This document shows, piece by piece, positions 11,541 through 25,046 of a stretch of 64,000 nt of DNA (positions are counted from its first letter, which is position 1; each line of letters opens with the position of its first letter). Source of the DNA: Ricinus communis (taxonomy: Eukaryota > Streptophyta > Magnoliopsida > Malpighiales > Euphorbiaceae); assembly GCF_019578655.1 (NCBI RefSeq), contig NC_063260.1, positions 23,894,888 to 23,958,887 of the forward strand, given 5' to 3'. The translations under genes were made by a program, and so were the position numbers. The notes beneath the pieces are model-generated. The model did no database searches. It was not told where the DNA came from and was given only the letters and a program-made list of their open reading frames with translations.

Positions 11541-12920
11541 ATGGAAGTGACAAGTTCATTCACATTAAAGTCTTTTCTGTTAACCTTTACAATAACCCTT
11601 CTATCCTTAGCATTAACTACAAACACAAAACCCAACAAACCTGTAACAACTAAATTGATTCACCGCGACTCCATTTTCTCTCCGGCGTATAATCCTAATG
11701 ATAGCATAAAAGATCGAGCTAAACGCATGCTGAAAAACTCAAATGCACGTTTTGATTACGTACAGGCAATATCCAAGAGAAACTCAGCAGTAGTTGATTA
11801 TGATGGTGGTGATACTTCAGCTGCTGATGATGCATATGAAGCCAGTCTCCTCTCTGAACTTTGTACGTTCCTCGTGAATTTCTCCATTGGTCAACCGCCT
11901 GTTCCACAGTATGCAGTAATGGATACTGGCAGTTCTCTTACATGGATTCAATGCGAACCTTGCATAAATTGTCATCAACAGAAAGGTCCATTGTATAATC
12001 CTTCAAGTTCCTCCACTTACGTATCATGCTCCGATTTTGATCGTACTGACACAACTTTTACTGCTACCCACGGGAGTGATTGCAATTATAGTCAAACTTA
12101 CGCGGACAAGACCACAACAAGAGGGACATATGCTAGAGAGCAACTCTTATTTGAGACACCAGATGATGGTATAACAATTATGCATGACGTAATATTTGGC
12201 TGTGGTCACAATAACACGCAGCTTCCTGGTCCAACAGGTTATGCAAGTGGGGTGTTTGGACTTGGAGATTCGGGTAGCTCTATAATCAGTAAACTAGGTT
12301 TTGGATTCTCATATTGTATTGGCAACATTGGCGATCCTCTTTATGGTTTCCATCGATTGACATTAGGCAATAAGTTGAAGATTGAAGGGTATTCAACGCC
12401 ACTAGTACCACGGGGCTTATACTACATAACCCTTGTAGGGATAAGTATAGGGCAGGAAAGGCTTGATATCGATCCTATAGTGTTTCAGAGGGTAGACTTA
12501 AATGGCATTAGTAGTAGGGTAGTGATCGACAGCGGAGCTACATTGTCTTATATACCTCGACAGGCATACAATGTAGTTAGAGACAAAGTTTCAAGTATTC
12601 TTAGTGGTTTCTTGTCGCGGTATCGGTACATTGCTAGGCATCTGTCACTGTGTTACATAGGAAAACTAAATCAAGATCTTCAAGGTTTCCCGGATGCAAC
12701 ATTTCATCTGGCTGATGGGGCAGATTTAGTGTTTCAAGTCGAAGGTCTGTTTTTTCAGTACACTGACAATGTGCTTTGCTTGGCTCTGGTACCTACTGAA
12801 TCAGATGAGGAGACCTGTTTGATTGGAATACTTGCACAGCAGTACTATAATGTGGCTTATGATCTAAAGCAACAGAAGCTATATTTTCAAAGGATTGAAT
12901 GTGAGCTTCTGGATGATTGA
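11541..12920 (+). CDS. CDR1-like / nepenthesin-type aspartic protease, secreted
   Basis: Family A1B aspartic endopeptidase of 459 residues, intronless like most CDR1-type genes. A hydrophobic signal sequence occupies roughly residues 8-27, so the protein should enter the secretory pathway and probably reach the apoplast. The first catalytic motif is VMDTGSSLTW (Asp 128). The nepenthesin-type Cys-rich insert follows (CEPCINCHQQKGPLYNPSSS). The second motif is VIDSGATLSYIP (Asp 330). Both active-site Asp residues and the disulfide Cys are in place, so the enzyme looks functional. CDR1 in Arabidopsis acts in disease-resistance signalling; that role here is only inferred. The frame is uninterrupted and the start ATG is directly followed by the signal peptide. 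Confidence 0.92.
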   Translation: MEVTSSFTLKSFLLTFTITLLSLALTTNTKPNKPVTTKLIHRDSIFSPAYNPNDSIKDRAKRMLKNSNARFDYVQAISKRNSAVVDYDGGDTSAADDAYEASLLSELCTFLVNFSIGQPPVPQYAVMDTGSSLTWIQCEPCINCHQQKGPLYNPSSSSTYVSCSDFDRTDTTFTATHGSDCNYSQTYADKTTTRGTYAREQLLFETPDDGITIMHDVIFGCGHNNTQLPGPTGYASGVFGLGDSGSSIISKLGFGFSYCIGNIGDPLYGFHRLTLGNKLKIEGYSTPLVPRGLYYITLVGISIGQERLDIDPIVFQRVDLNGISSRVVIDSGATLSYIPRQAYNVVRDKVSSILSGFLSRYRYIARHLSLCYIGKLNQDLQGFPDATFHLADGADLVFQVEGLFFQYTDNVLCLALVPTESDEETCLIGILAQQYYNVAYDLKQQKLYFQRIECELLDD

Positions 12921-13019
12921 TTTGATTACAATAGCAGCGAATTTCATGTCTTGAGCTTAAGAATTAACTTCTAATTGCCTATAGGAACGCCCTGCAGGCG
13001 ATTATAATATCATTATTAA

Positions 13020-13345
13020 CACAATTAGTTGGTGAGTATTTTCCAAGAACTTTCAATGCGTGAAAAAGAAGAGAGCACAAAAAGATTGTTAATGATCCCT
13101 GCAAAATTGGAACACATTCTTTGCTAGCATTTCTTATATACCTGCTTTTATTACATGCCATCACTGTGACAGCCTGACAGGTACACATGTACATATTGTC
13201 TCAATTTGGGTAGCCACATATATAAGTGAATTGCTTACCAAGTCAGATACAGGGATCTCTGTGATTGGAATAATTACTCAGCAGCAGTGCCATAATGTAG
13301 AATTATGATCTACACATATATCCAACCTGGAAACAAAAGGAGCTC
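13020..13345 (+). pseudogene. Truncated duplicate of the aspartic protease gene
   Basis: Two blocks resemble the intact gene upstream. First, 13020-13170 resembles the protease promoter (shared AAAAAGATTGTT, a CTTTGCTA motif followed by ATGCCAT). Second, about 13255-13312 resembles the extreme 3' coding end around 12810-12865: it reads VIGIITQQQCHNV where the gene reads LIGILAQQYYNV. Almost the whole coding body is missing between them. This is best explained as a tandem copy that lost its middle. Confidence 0.55.
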
Positions 13346-14876
13346 TTTTAGCGTATTAAGTTATATTCAAGCAGTTCATATTGGGCTCTTAGAAATATCT
13401 AAAGGGCTGTCCAATTTGTATGCACAAGAATACACCTCATTTATTTATTTATTCAGTTTTTTATATGAAGTGGGTTTGGGCCAATTCAAACCCATTTTTA
13501 TACCTCATTTACTTATTTTTATCCTTATTTAATTTTTAATTTCTTGACTTAGTATTCCTAAACAACTAACGTTTATTTTCTCCTGATTTTTTTTTTTTAG
13601 TGGAGGTAATAAAATGATTTCTTGCCCCTAGCATTCTTTATTTTAATTTTTTAATTTCTTACTTGCCAAGATATAGTTAATGCATGGACCACTTTAAATC
13701 TTCTATTCTTTATATTATGGGAAAATAGATCTTCCTTCAATATAAAATCACTAAAATCCTTATCAAAGTACAAAAAGTCCAATTTATACCTTGAAATTTC
13801 TTTCGGTTGACTAATATATGGTTTCTTTTTCTAGCATTTCTAACCGTCCTTTTTCATAAGTCCATGGAGATTGAGAAACCCAATTTGCTGAAGATTTTAC
13901 GACTTCGGCTTTGATTTTCTTTTTCCAATTATCTCTTAATTTAATGTATTAATGAGAATCGGAAGGGAATTAAATCAGACTTGAGAACAATTACTCAAGT
14001 GACAAGTCAATACGAATAAACTTCACAAGTAAAATTTAATAAGACCTATTTGTTATTTCTCCAAAAGAAAAGAAAAAACGAAGTAAACCTTCAATTAGAT
14101 CTTCACAAGATAACTAAACAGCTAATCATAAGATTTGCATTCTTTGATTTTCCATCTCGCTTCACTGGCTAAAAATAAACCTTGTGGTTTTGTTCGTGTT
14201 AAAAAGTACATATACAAGTGTAGATGGAGCTAAACGATAATCGTATTTAAATTCTGTAGACGCAACTGATTATTTAAATAGAAAACGAACTTAGACAACC
14301 CAACTGACAAAGTTTGGATTCTTCTCTATTTTGTTTCCCTTCTAAAGCATTATCAGGACAAATAGTTGGACACCAAAAAGAAAATGGCGAGTCCCCTCTA
14401 CAAGCTAACACTCAAATTCATCAGTATGATAATGAGACAAATAATATATAGTTTAAGTAAAGAAAGTTGACATGTAATCTTATAATTGTTAGACATAAAT
14501 ATACAAGTTGAGATTAATTAATATAAAATATGTAATTAACAAAGTGAAGGAGGTTAGCTACTAGTTATCTAGTCTCTTGATAAGCAGCTGTTATTATATA
14601 TATGTTTTCATTAAATCTGTGTTATCTGTTAATGTTATACGGATGTTAAGGTGTATGTACAAGTGGAGTACGACAGGATTTGCAGGTATTTTGTCTGTTT
14701 GTCTGGGCACATCTGGCTGTTTTCAGTCATTTGTTTACCTTAGGTGTCTTTTTTAATCCTATTCAGCTCTTGTCGATCAAAGATAAGGAAGGCTACATTT
14801 AATTATTGGCATTTGTCTTCATCATCTACTTATTTTATTTGGAAGCTCAACCAACTGTAACCTATAATAGGATAAA

Positions 14877-14909
<33 letters not shown>

Positions 14910-17488
14910 TAAATGAATAATAAATTCTAACTCGCCAACATTAATGGATGAATGAAGAAAAAAAGAAGAAAACAAAAAACTTAAAGGCTCTCAAATTCTC
15001 AAGAAGGAAGAATATGAATTAGCCCATTCTGTAACTAGCATCAAAATGATATGACGATAAGAAAAATGTAACACTGATGCATATTCCTTAAGTGAATGAT
15101 CCTGTAAAAGTCTTGATTCATAGGTGATGGAAAGGAGAGTTCATTTTTGCTAAATGTGGCGTGGGTTCATTGGTATGCAATTAGTTGCGGGTGCAAATTG
15201 ATAACAGTTCAGACTACTACATTGAGTCACGCATTTAAATTTCTTTTCAAAAGATTTCTTTCCAAATTCTTAAATGGCAATGGCATGAATTAATATGGTA
15301 AAGATAAGGATTGATAAAACCTTTTCATTGTTGAGGATAAAACACCTAAAAATTCCAAACTAATCAATTTTGCGTTTAAAAAGCCAAGATAGTTATAGAT
15401 GGTTAAAAAAGTCTATGTAACAGTTAAATTTTCGACAGCAGTCAAAATGCTTTTCAAGGAGTTATTAAAGACAAAAAAAAAAAAAATGGAGTTATTAATA
15501 ATAATATGATTAACGATTTTCAATGTAATTTTTTTTTTTATCTTTTATCTTATTGTATTACTTGATCATTCTTATAATGATGTAATCTTATATTAAGATG
15601 TACGAATTTATTCTTATAGATGAGCACTATGATGATTTTCATTAAAGAAATTGATGATTGGCTTTTAATAAAAAAAAAAATTAACTAGGATTCAAACTCA
15701 TTATGTTGTATAAATTTTAAAGACAAGTTTACAGTCAATTTTTTTTTAAAAAAAACTTTTATGATTCTTTTTTTTCAGAAAAAAATTTATTTATATGATT
15801 TTTTATAATTGTATTATTATATTTTTACTAGCACTGAATGACTTTTTTATTTTATTTTAATTATATTTTTATCTATTTTAAAATGCATTTGGTATATTTC
15901 TTTATATATTATGGTATATTTTTTGAAGCACACATCTTAATATCATCAAACACATTAATTACTATTAAAAGGATATAAAATCATTCAATTCACAAACATA
16001 AAAATAAAAAATAAAAATGATAAATCTACTTTATTTGACTGATTTCACAACAATACAAATTAAAATAATTTTTTTAAATATTTTATAAGTATACTTTTAA
16101 TATCATTTTTAAGATGAAATTCCGAAAAGGAAATTCACAATAACAAAATAATAAATTTTCTATACCTTTTAAGTATGTTTTTAATATATTTTTCTGATAA
16201 AAATTTAAAAGATTTAAAAATAAAAAATAAATTTATAATAATACAAATTAAAAATAATATTATTTAGATATTTTTTTTTCTTAATAAAATTTATGATGGA
16301 AGTTTGTTTACACGAGCATGAATCTAGGATTGATTCACAAAGAATTGAGACCCATTTAGCGGGTGATCCAATAGCCAGCGTTTTCCCTTAATTAAGATGG
16401 ATTCTGAGTCCCATATAAGGACACGCAAGAGACGGTTTTAGCACTGTGTCCAACGAATTTCATTTTTGTTCATGCTCAAAATCTTCTTCTTTCTTCTGCC
16501 TTTTTATTCCCTTTATATACAGCCTTCACTTTTCTTTTTCTGTAAAATATCTATCTTTTCTTGTAATTGGAGTGCGAAATTCTGGAAAAGAATATCCCTT
16601 TTAATAATGTCCCATGTTCATATTACCATGTGCAATTTCATCTAAAGTGAAGACAAGCCGAAGGTCTTTCTTAAACCTCGAAAACCAAAGATTGCTTTCT
16701 TTGATTGCCAACTTAAAATTTCTTGGCAATAAAATACATAAAAATAGGTCACAGTATTCATAAACTTGAATTTTCTATGGAAGAGGTTTTTTCCTTTTAT
16801 TAAGATGTTTTAATTATAGTGGAACGTGTATTTTGAGGCCCTAAAATAATCGGTGCTACCAATTTGTTTTCAGTATCAAAGCGTAACTGACTTTTCTTTT
16901 TCTGTTTTGACAAATGCTTAACTGAGTTTGATGAGATAAGTTTGGTAATGGTCAGATGTTTTGAAATTTTCCTAAATAGACTGGTCTTGTTTCAAAATGA
17001 ATGGTCCTAAAATTAGTAAATGTCCACATTTCTCTCTCAATAAAATTCAATTGCCAACAATTCTTGCAGCCATAGCTAATACAATTATAGACTATTTTGG
17101 GTTGACCCTTAACTTTTGTTTTGTACGACAACGTACGTCACTGCAACTTCTATATCTCTTAGAAAACGAAGGGTTCCTGACTGAAACAAGGAGAATTAAA
17201 TTATGATGGTTGAAAGATATGAATATCTATTAATTATTTATTAGTAAAAAAGAAATTAAATACCCACTACCAATACCATAAATTTTTCCTAAGACAAGTT
17301 CTGTATTAAACCTATAGCCTCCCGTAATTAATAACATAATTAACTTCAAAACTGCAATTGAATAATTAAACAACATTAATCCAATCTTGATTTGGCCTAT
17401 AGGGACACTCTAAAGCCAATAAAGCAGAAGAGCGTTCATTTAGCTGACTCTTGACCCCTTGATACCCATCTCTTCCCTATATTTTCTG
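13346..17488. other. Long AT-rich intergenic spacer
   Basis: About 4 kb with many A/T runs and no supported gene. A (CT)n(AT)n microsatellite is at about 14875-14910. A short palindrome TGGGTTTG...CAAACCCA is at 13471-13494. The only open frames are short and unrecognised. Confidence 0.5.
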
Positions 17489-17730
17489 TGTCTCTGTCCC
17501 TGCCAAATCTAATCACCAAACACCATTAGTATCAATCTCTCTTCCTTGTTATTTATTTTATTTTTTATTCTTTTGTTTTCCCCCTACGAGTAACCAGAAA
17601 ATTATGAAGAAAATAAAAAGGAAAAACAAGAGGTACCAGTTTCTTTCAGCAGTCAGAACCGTGTGCCGACCATTACTGTCTTGTACACGTGCATATAGTA
17701 AGTTAGTAACGTAGACTATGTATAAATATA
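17489..17730 (+). promoter_or_regulatory. SAUR promoter: AuxRE-like TGTCTC and TATA box
   Basis: TGTCTC, the canonical auxin response element core, is at 17489-17494. A clean TATA box (TATAAATATA) is at 17721-17730, about 200 bp upstream of the SAUR start. ARF binding is inferred from the motif; a single 6-mer occurs often by chance. Confidence 0.45.
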
Positions 17731-17933
17731 TAGACCAAGCTTTGACCATCAAAACAAAACCATGTGTTTTCCTCTCTCAACTTCTCAAAGCTCACCCCGC
17801 TAATTTCACCTTCGCTACTAAAGTCGCCGTCTGCGGCGTTTGATTACGGAAAGATAGGATTTTGATCAGCAGAAGCCAAGACAAGAAGCAGCTATTAAAC
17901 TCATTTCTCCAAATTATTATTATTATTCTTACC

Positions 17934-18398
17934 ATGAGATTTAGAGGCTTTAGACTGGGTCGGAGAGTTCTCAGAGTCTTTAAACGGATAACCCGACGCC
18001 GTAGAAAACCCCGTTTACTGTCATTAAAGTACCATTTAACCGGGTCATTTAATCCAATCTCCAAAATCATGACTTTAGCTCGTAAGTTACAAAGTCCGAA
18101 CAGGGATTATATCCTGTTGGGTCAGGCTAAACCGGTGTCAGAGGTGCCGAAGGGACACTTGGCGGTCTATGTTGGCGAGTCGAATGATGAAACGCGGCGG
18201 GAGGTGGTGCCTGTGATATACTTTAATCACCCGCTGTTTGGGGAGCTATTGAAGGATGCGGAGCGGGTATATGGGTATAATCATCCCGGTGGGATAAAGA
18301 TACCGTGCGGGTATTCGGAGTTTGAGAAAATAAAGATGAGAATTGCGGCCTGGGATAATTGTAACAGAAATAGCTGGACGCAACAGAAGCAATGGTGA
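17934..18398 (+). CDS. SAUR family auxin-responsive protein
   Basis: Small auxin-up RNA protein of 154 residues, intronless as usual for the family. A strongly basic N-terminus (RRVLRVFKRITRRRRKPR) precedes the SAUR domain (about residues 65-140). The domain shows EVPKGHLAVYVGE, VVPVIYFNHPLFGELLKDAE, YGYNHPGGIKIPC and a following FEKIKMRI. SAUR proteins in general inhibit PP2C.D phosphatases and promote cell expansion; others act in senescence. The long basic N-terminus resembles the SAUR36/SAUR32-type branch, an inference from memory. The ATG at 17934 is chosen; an in-frame ATG at 17862 would add 24 residues of hydrophobic, non-family sequence. Confidence 0.92.
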   Translation: MRFRGFRLGRRVLRVFKRITRRRRKPRLLSLKYHLTGSFNPISKIMTLARKLQSPNRDYILLGQAKPVSEVPKGHLAVYVGESNDETRREVVPVIYFNHPLFGELLKDAERVYGYNHPGGIKIPCGYSEFEKIKMRIAAWDNCNRNSWTQQKQW

Positions 18399-21373
18399 CA
18401 TAATGGCAATGGCATTTCCAAGTAGGATCACGGCATTTGTTTTCTTTTTCTTTTCTACTTTCTTAAATTTTTTATATCATTTGGTATTGTAAATACAAGA
18501 AGCAATTAGGCAAATGATTGTCTTTAGCATTTTGAGTTGAAAATTGCAACTTATTTTGCAGTTGCAGCGCTTTCAGTCTGGTTACATTTTCTTTTTAATT
18601 TGCGGAGGAAGATGTTTATAGAATTAGTAGCTAAAAGAATGCACAGGCTGATGGTAGCATATAATAATTTCAATCCATTTGGTAATTCTCTTAGTTTCCC
18701 TGGCCCTTGATTTGGGACAAGATTCTCACTTCTGCATAAGACTTGGTTCTTAAGGAATCATACTTAAAGACCACTGATGAATTTCATGGTAACTTTGTGA
18801 TTCAAATTCACTCGAGATTGGTTGCAAAATATTACAGACAGTTTTTATCATTCGAGATAGATATATTTTAATATTTGCGTCTCTTAGTTAGACTTGTCAT
18901 TATTTCCATGTCCCAGACTCTCTGTCTAGTACCGGGGCCTCGGCTCAAAGCTCAACTAAATTATGCAAACAGCTCAATTAGGCCTAAGCCCAGGCTAGCT
19001 GGAGAAACTGGGACTTTTGTATAGTATTTCCTTGTTTTCTACGCCCTGCATTTATTAAATCAGTAACAAAGTTGAAAAATAGCTAGGGGAGATGAGGGCG
19101 AAAATTTCAAATTTAAGGTGTCTGGTTGTCTATCAAGAAGCAATATATTAGTCTAGATTATCGTATATTCCTAATATCTGTCTTTTCTTAAAGAAAATAT
19201 CAATAGGTGCAACAGGATCCCCGTAAATTTAGGTGCCGCTCCAGTTTTCTCCAGAATCATAATCTCAGAAATCCTTTTATATCCCCCAACCGTGATGGTA
19301 TTAACCCAACTCCAGAAGTTTTGATGCATCACCTTAGCAATGGTGGGTCCAGTGACTCGAATGATCGATGACCATGCTTTTGGTGAAGATATTCTAGCCG
19401 TAGATTTTAATGTTGGAGAAAAAACATAGATTTAAATTAGACTCAATATATGAACAATTTAGTCTTTATTATTGTCCAATGAAAAGTTTCCTTTAATTAT
19501 GTTCATATATAACATGTTTTGTATTCCATTATGGATAGTAGAGAATGAAAAAATGATTTCTTATATATAGAAGATAGAGAGTTTATTCGTGTTCTTGTAA
19601 AATAATTCTATTTATATTTGTTTCCAAGTATGAGAAAGCTGCACTTGTGATCAGAAAAAGAAAAGGAAGAAATAATAGCAAATTGAAGAAAAATACTTTA
19701 TTTACAGAGTTTTTACTCATCCGTGAAAGTTTTGCATTGAAAAGATTGTTTGAATTTGAGAGAAGAAGAAAAACCTAATGAGGAGCTTTAAGATTCACCA
19801 TTTGATGTCTTTGTGGTCGTATCACTTGCTGAAATGTTTCCTGTTCTCGTCCTTTTGCGTTTGATTGTTTCCTTCCAGGGCTGGCACTATAATTCTTTCT
19901 GATTCAGCTACTTTTCCTTTGTGTATAGTGGTACACTGGAGGAGAACACAGTTCTGAGAAATTGTTAAACTGCTATGTAAGCTCTACACTGTACAGGATC
20001 TTGGGTTCTTAAAGTCTATTCTGTATCCAGCTTGCGGTACTCTTTGGAACATCACACAGGCAGTTGAATTATCAATTTCGCAGAAAGGTTTTTACGAGCT
20101 ACTATATTTATTGTTATTTAGAGCCCAAGGTGCTGCCTCCATTGACTTGCCAACCTAGACAAAGCAATTCATTGCACCTAGAAACACAATTGGCACATGT
20201 CTCTCGCCTATCGTCTGTGCCTGGTTATGCTTTCCACTTAAAACCTGGTACAAGGTAATTGTTTTATTGGTATTATCTGCACCAATTGTAGAGGACAGAG
20301 TCGGAACTGAATTCTTACATTCTAGTCATTGTGGCCACAATACTTATGTTACTGAAGCACCCACTGTCTAATCAGTCTGCCTAGAGGACGCAGGCAAAAC
20401 ACATTTGGCATTTTTATTGTGGATTGATAATATTTGATGGAGAAAACTTTGAACATGAACATTCATTACTCGTCTCCGCTGCTGTGCCGCTTTCTTTTGA
20501 TTTCGAGGGAAATTATTTGCATTATAGACTCTCTTAGCTTTGATTTCAGAGGAGTGATGATACGTCACGGCCGAAGCCATTTTCAGAAGATCTCATTCAA
20601 GTTAGGAACAAATTTTTAAGGAAGCAGACAAGGGGAGTGGACCGATAACCTCTTAACTTCCGGTTAATACTCGTTTAAAAACAGACTTACTCGTTTAAAA
20701 ATTGAGAGCAATTTCTCAAGGAGGAAGACGAGGGGTAGGGACCGATAATCTTGCTCTTGTAGTCAGAGATGAAAGGGGGACCCATAGTATTCTTCTTGTA
20801 TGCGGACCTCCGTCAAATGGCTGCTTTCTCCATTCAAGAAACTCGAGTGATCAACAGAAGTAGAAAAGATCATCCATAGTGCCCTGCCCGAATCTAGAGT
20901 GAAAATTTTTCCTGCCTCGGGATAGATACCAAATGCACATGGATCAAAACTACACCATATACCGATCCAGCCTAAATATGTTAAAGTTAGCAGATTAGCA
21001 GGGGCTCCTGGTTCCTTGAACGTTTAGGTGTTCTGCTATTCATTTTTAGTGGTTGTCCCTCATACTTCTTTGGGGGGTAGAACAGTGTTACTCTTTAAGT
21101 GAAACCAGGGTCACATGGCCCCAATACATCTTGGAAAAAGAAAAGAAAACTACCAAGTACCAAGTAAAGTTTGGATCTAGACATGATATGAACAGAACCA
21201 CACTGGTATATTAAAGCCTGTTAGTATAGTTGTAGTTTTAAAACTACATACAGTTTTTACAGGCTACTATGTGTTGTAAACCACCTAGGCGTCAACAAAA
21301 AAGTGCTACTACATAGAACAATTCTAACATTTCCTCGTCATATATTATCCACTAACAAAGTTACTTGGTGCCA
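18399..21373. other. Intergenic region between SAUR and VPE genes
   Basis: About 3 kb without a recognisable gene. An imperfect direct repeat of about 35 bp (GGACCGATAA core with a purine-rich lead) occurs near 20617-20650 and 20715-20750. Base composition is more balanced than in other spacers around 19800-21300, but no open frame with a known domain is seen. Confidence 0.45.
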
Positions 21374-24300
21374 TCAAGCACTATAACCTTGATTTGTAGG
21401 ATGCCATTGCCCTGCATCATGGCCGCTGCACGCAGCATTACAAGCTTCTTCCATCGAGGTGTGGGACACCCCTGCATTGCAGATATTGGCAAATGTACGC
21501 ATGTGTTTCATGCCATACTGTGTCAACGAACCACAGTATGTTTCAAATACACGAACCTGAGGTTTCAATTTCATATTCTGGTTATTGATCGTCGATCGAA
21601 AGAAGAACATTAAAACAACGCAAGAAGAAGGATTAATAGATACTTTACCATTGATTTTAAGCAGCCCCAGTCATCTACGAGAGGCGACCCAGGTTCTCTG
21701 ACAGATTTAAGAATGGCAGAAGCTTTTTTGGGTCCAAACAACAGATCTCCAATTAATTGCATGCTACTATCTAAATGGCTCCTACGCTTTATTGCATCTT
21801 TTATCTGCTGAAGGATTTCTTTCTTCTCCTCCGACCCATTTTCTGATCTCTTGTACTGCCAGGAACAGAACAAACTACAAATTACAACTTGCATTATATG
21901 TTTTTAGCTTCAATTCTAATAATCAAAGAGGAAACAACTTGGAACTCTAAATGACTACGCGAATCGTTTTCTGTCAATTTTAAGAGGACATAGCTCTCAC
22001 CAGCTGCCACATAAAGTGAAGCTCTGCATCTCTTTGGTTAACAACTTCCATAGGTGCATTTAGATGGGCATTATTTGGAGGGAAGTTCACACTTGCAGGG
22101 TCAAAACCTTGGAACAAATAGAGCTTATCTGCTTTGATGCTTTGGTTGCCATATTGCATAACATGAGATCCAGCAGCATATGTGTTGTAATTAGATGTCC
22201 TAGCCTTTACCTGCACTAAACAAAAATGAACTTCACGCTGACGAAATTGACATGAGGAATAAATCCTACAAATAATAAATCTGATAACTCCTATCTAGCA
22301 AATTAAATTATGCACAAAAATGACCATCGGAAATTAGAGCATTAGCATTACCGAGCTATATTGTTGCTTTACTGTTTCTTTCTTCAGATTGTGCGACTCG
22401 CTGCAGATGACGGAAAAAGTTAAAAGTCATTCACAGAAAGTAGCATCTTCGAAAAGATATCTGCTATAAAATTGGAGACTTTATTTGGAAAAAAAAAAGG
22501 GATATTGGGCAGTATTGAAAGCTTTTTCATTAGCGAAATCTCTTTCTACAGGTAATTCAAAAAGTTTTTTTGTGCAACAAATAAAAAAGTGCTTGTTCTT
22601 AACTAGCACACACCTGTCCTCCATCCAGGCAACACTGTATAAATCCCCCAAACAAGTGGTGAATTCTGGGGGAGGAGAAGGCTCCATCCCTGGACAATAA
22701 GTTCCCCAGCTGCTCTCTTGTGCATTTGATGCTGTGGTGACATAAATGTCCACATCTTTCGGCATGATCCCTTCGAAAATACTCCCACTCTCACAAGCTT
22801 CTACATATATAACCTGTAATCACAACAGATCAACCTCTAACCAATCCGTAATTTTGTCATTTTTTCGCATGAGGACCAGATATCTCTTACCATTTTTTTG
22901 TAGCCCCCAGCTGCATGTTTCTTCTTCAAAACCTCAATAAAATCCATTGCATACAAATACGGCAGATTTGGCATCCCTGCATTATTACATAGTCTGCTTT
23001 ATATGCAACTTTAGGCAGGCCGAAAAGGGGAAAAAAAGAATTAAAATTGGAACCGTCGTAGTATAGGTGTGTTCCAATTATATACCCATCATTTATAACA
23101 GGAAAAACTATAATATGATGGCTTACCGAGAACTCCAGGACCACCATGGTCAGAATAGTACAAGAAAATCCTATCATTGGGCTTGCTATCCACAACTTTG
23201 CCACTTCCACCCTGGACAGCACTCTTGTCACCAAGTAATACTGCATACAGATTCTTGGCAGTGACATGCTCCCCCGTGTAGTCCTGTACCACCAAAGTTG
23301 ACAGTGAATTGAGACCATCATTCCATTCTTTACTTAGAAGCTAAATAGTGGCTTAGCAACTTTTTAAAAAGTTACCACTGACAAATAAGTTCCACTTCCA
23401 CAGATAATGTTAAAAGCAAGTGCTTAGCAAATATCCTACCAAACTAATCGAGTTGAGTGAAATAGTTGCCAACCAAAAATGACTTTGATCAGCTATCATT
23501 TGCTCTTTTTTTTTTTCTTTTCCTCTTTTTAATTAGAGATGTCCCTTCTTTTCTTGCTTGAAAAGAAGGAACTCAGCCTTATAGCCATCCGCACACTCGT
23601 CCCTCCAAAGAAACACCAAAGTTATGGGTCATACCTACTTTATTATAGATCAATTCGAGCGATAAATGTTGATCAATCCCAAGAAAAAGTTGTATAAAGC
23701 TGGCTTCAACTTTTCAGCAGCTTGCCGGTGTGTGAGCGTGTGCGGGCGTGTGTATATGGATTATCTTATACAAATTCACATCATGAAAGGTATTGTACAA
23801 CAAGATCCAGTTAATTAAATCGATGCCAACAAAGTGGTGCTAAAATTAATCAATGCTGTAACATCATAGCTAAAGTATGAAAGATACTTTTAAAGAGAAG
23901 ACCAACCAACCAACTAACATATTTTGAGCGCATGGCTTACTTTATTTGAATTCAATACATAATGTCATAATCTTTATGGCCATAAAATAATTGTATTAAA
24001 CAGTTCTAAGATTCTTTAGCACCTAAGGGTATTTTTTGCAAACCAGTGAAATTGAAGTGAAGGTCTTACTATAATAATTACACATTTTAACCCTGAGAAC
24101 TTCAAAGATTTCAACTTGGCAATTAATTAGATTAGACATCACTATCAGCAACAGTGAGTGAAAATGGCTAGTTCCAAATTAAGTTCATATATTTTATCAC
24201 CGTAGCGTCCATCACCATCAAAGAGAATGGCCAGCCAACCATTGGTTACCACGGGAGCCATGATTAATACTAATTAATCAACTTTAACAACTAATATCAG

Positions 24301-25046
24301 AGATATATACATATAAAATTTAATTAACAAAAAAAAAAAATAATGATACCAGAAGGCAAGTCTAGCGAAATAGAGCACTATTTGACATGTAGAATATAAT
24401 ATAATATATACCTTAGGTACACCAGCGTATACATCTTCTCCTTGAGGATGGTTGATAATAACCCCAGGCCTCGGGTTTAACTCATTCTTTGCTATATCAT
24501 CGTACATAAATACTATTATGTTGTCTTCTTTTAACCCACCTTTCCTTAGCAATTGATACGCATGGCAAACATCAGCCTGTAAAATCACACACCCAAAACT
24601 CATGCATCAATCTCTTAATAGCACACCTTTAATCTATAAATAATTTAATTTGCTCGGTTATAGAATGAACAGACTGATCAACACTAGATTAATCAGCATA
24701 ATTTAAGCCTGCATATTAGCCCAGTGATAGAACGTTTGCTCACTCTAACTTGTAGCAGTTATCAAGAAAGGATGAGCAAGATTAAAGAAAAAAAACTGGG
24801 TTCCCTTACCTGATGCCTGTAATTTCCAAAACCCATTGAACCAGCAACAAGAACGGCCCATCTCGTACCAAGTTGATCATCATCATCAACTTGTACAGGT
24901 TCAGCTTCTTCAGTAGGCATCAAAATACCAGGCTCAAAAGGATTCAAACGAGAAGCAAGGAGACCTGGTATAGGCAGAAAAGAAAGTGTAAAGACTAGAA
25001 AGAGAACATAATTGGTAAAGAATAGCAAGGACTTATGGGTTTCCAT
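21374..25046 (-). CDS. Vacuolar processing enzyme (legumain, asparaginyl endopeptidase), beta type
   Basis: C13 cysteine protease that cleaves after Asn/Asp to mature vacuolar and seed storage proteins. Nine exons: 24810-25046, 24412-24576, 23127-23283, 22891-22976, 22614-22813, 22352-22400, 22001-22210, 21649-21855, 21374-21556. All introns are GT-AG and the joined frame gives 497 residues, the family length. A signal peptide is followed by the propeptide, then [11 protein letters not shown] starts the mature domain. The catalytic His is in SDHGGPG (His 180) and the Cys in YVEACESGS (Cys 222). The C-terminal prodomain ends in GYSA. The stretches [38 protein letters not shown] and [11 protein letters not shown] match Arabidopsis beta-VPE rather than gamma- or alpha-VPE, suggesting a seed role. 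No truncation or missing key residue. Confidence 0.95.

Noticed and set aside
17862..17933. Upstream in-frame ATG for the SAUR protein
   Set aside because: It adds 24 residues unlike SAUR proteins, including a poly-Ile run from a TTA-type repeat; it probably lies in the leader.
20617..20750. Imperfect 35-bp direct repeat as a mobile-element boundary
   Set aside because: Similarity is partial, no terminal inverted repeats or target duplications are seen, and nothing coding lies between the copies.
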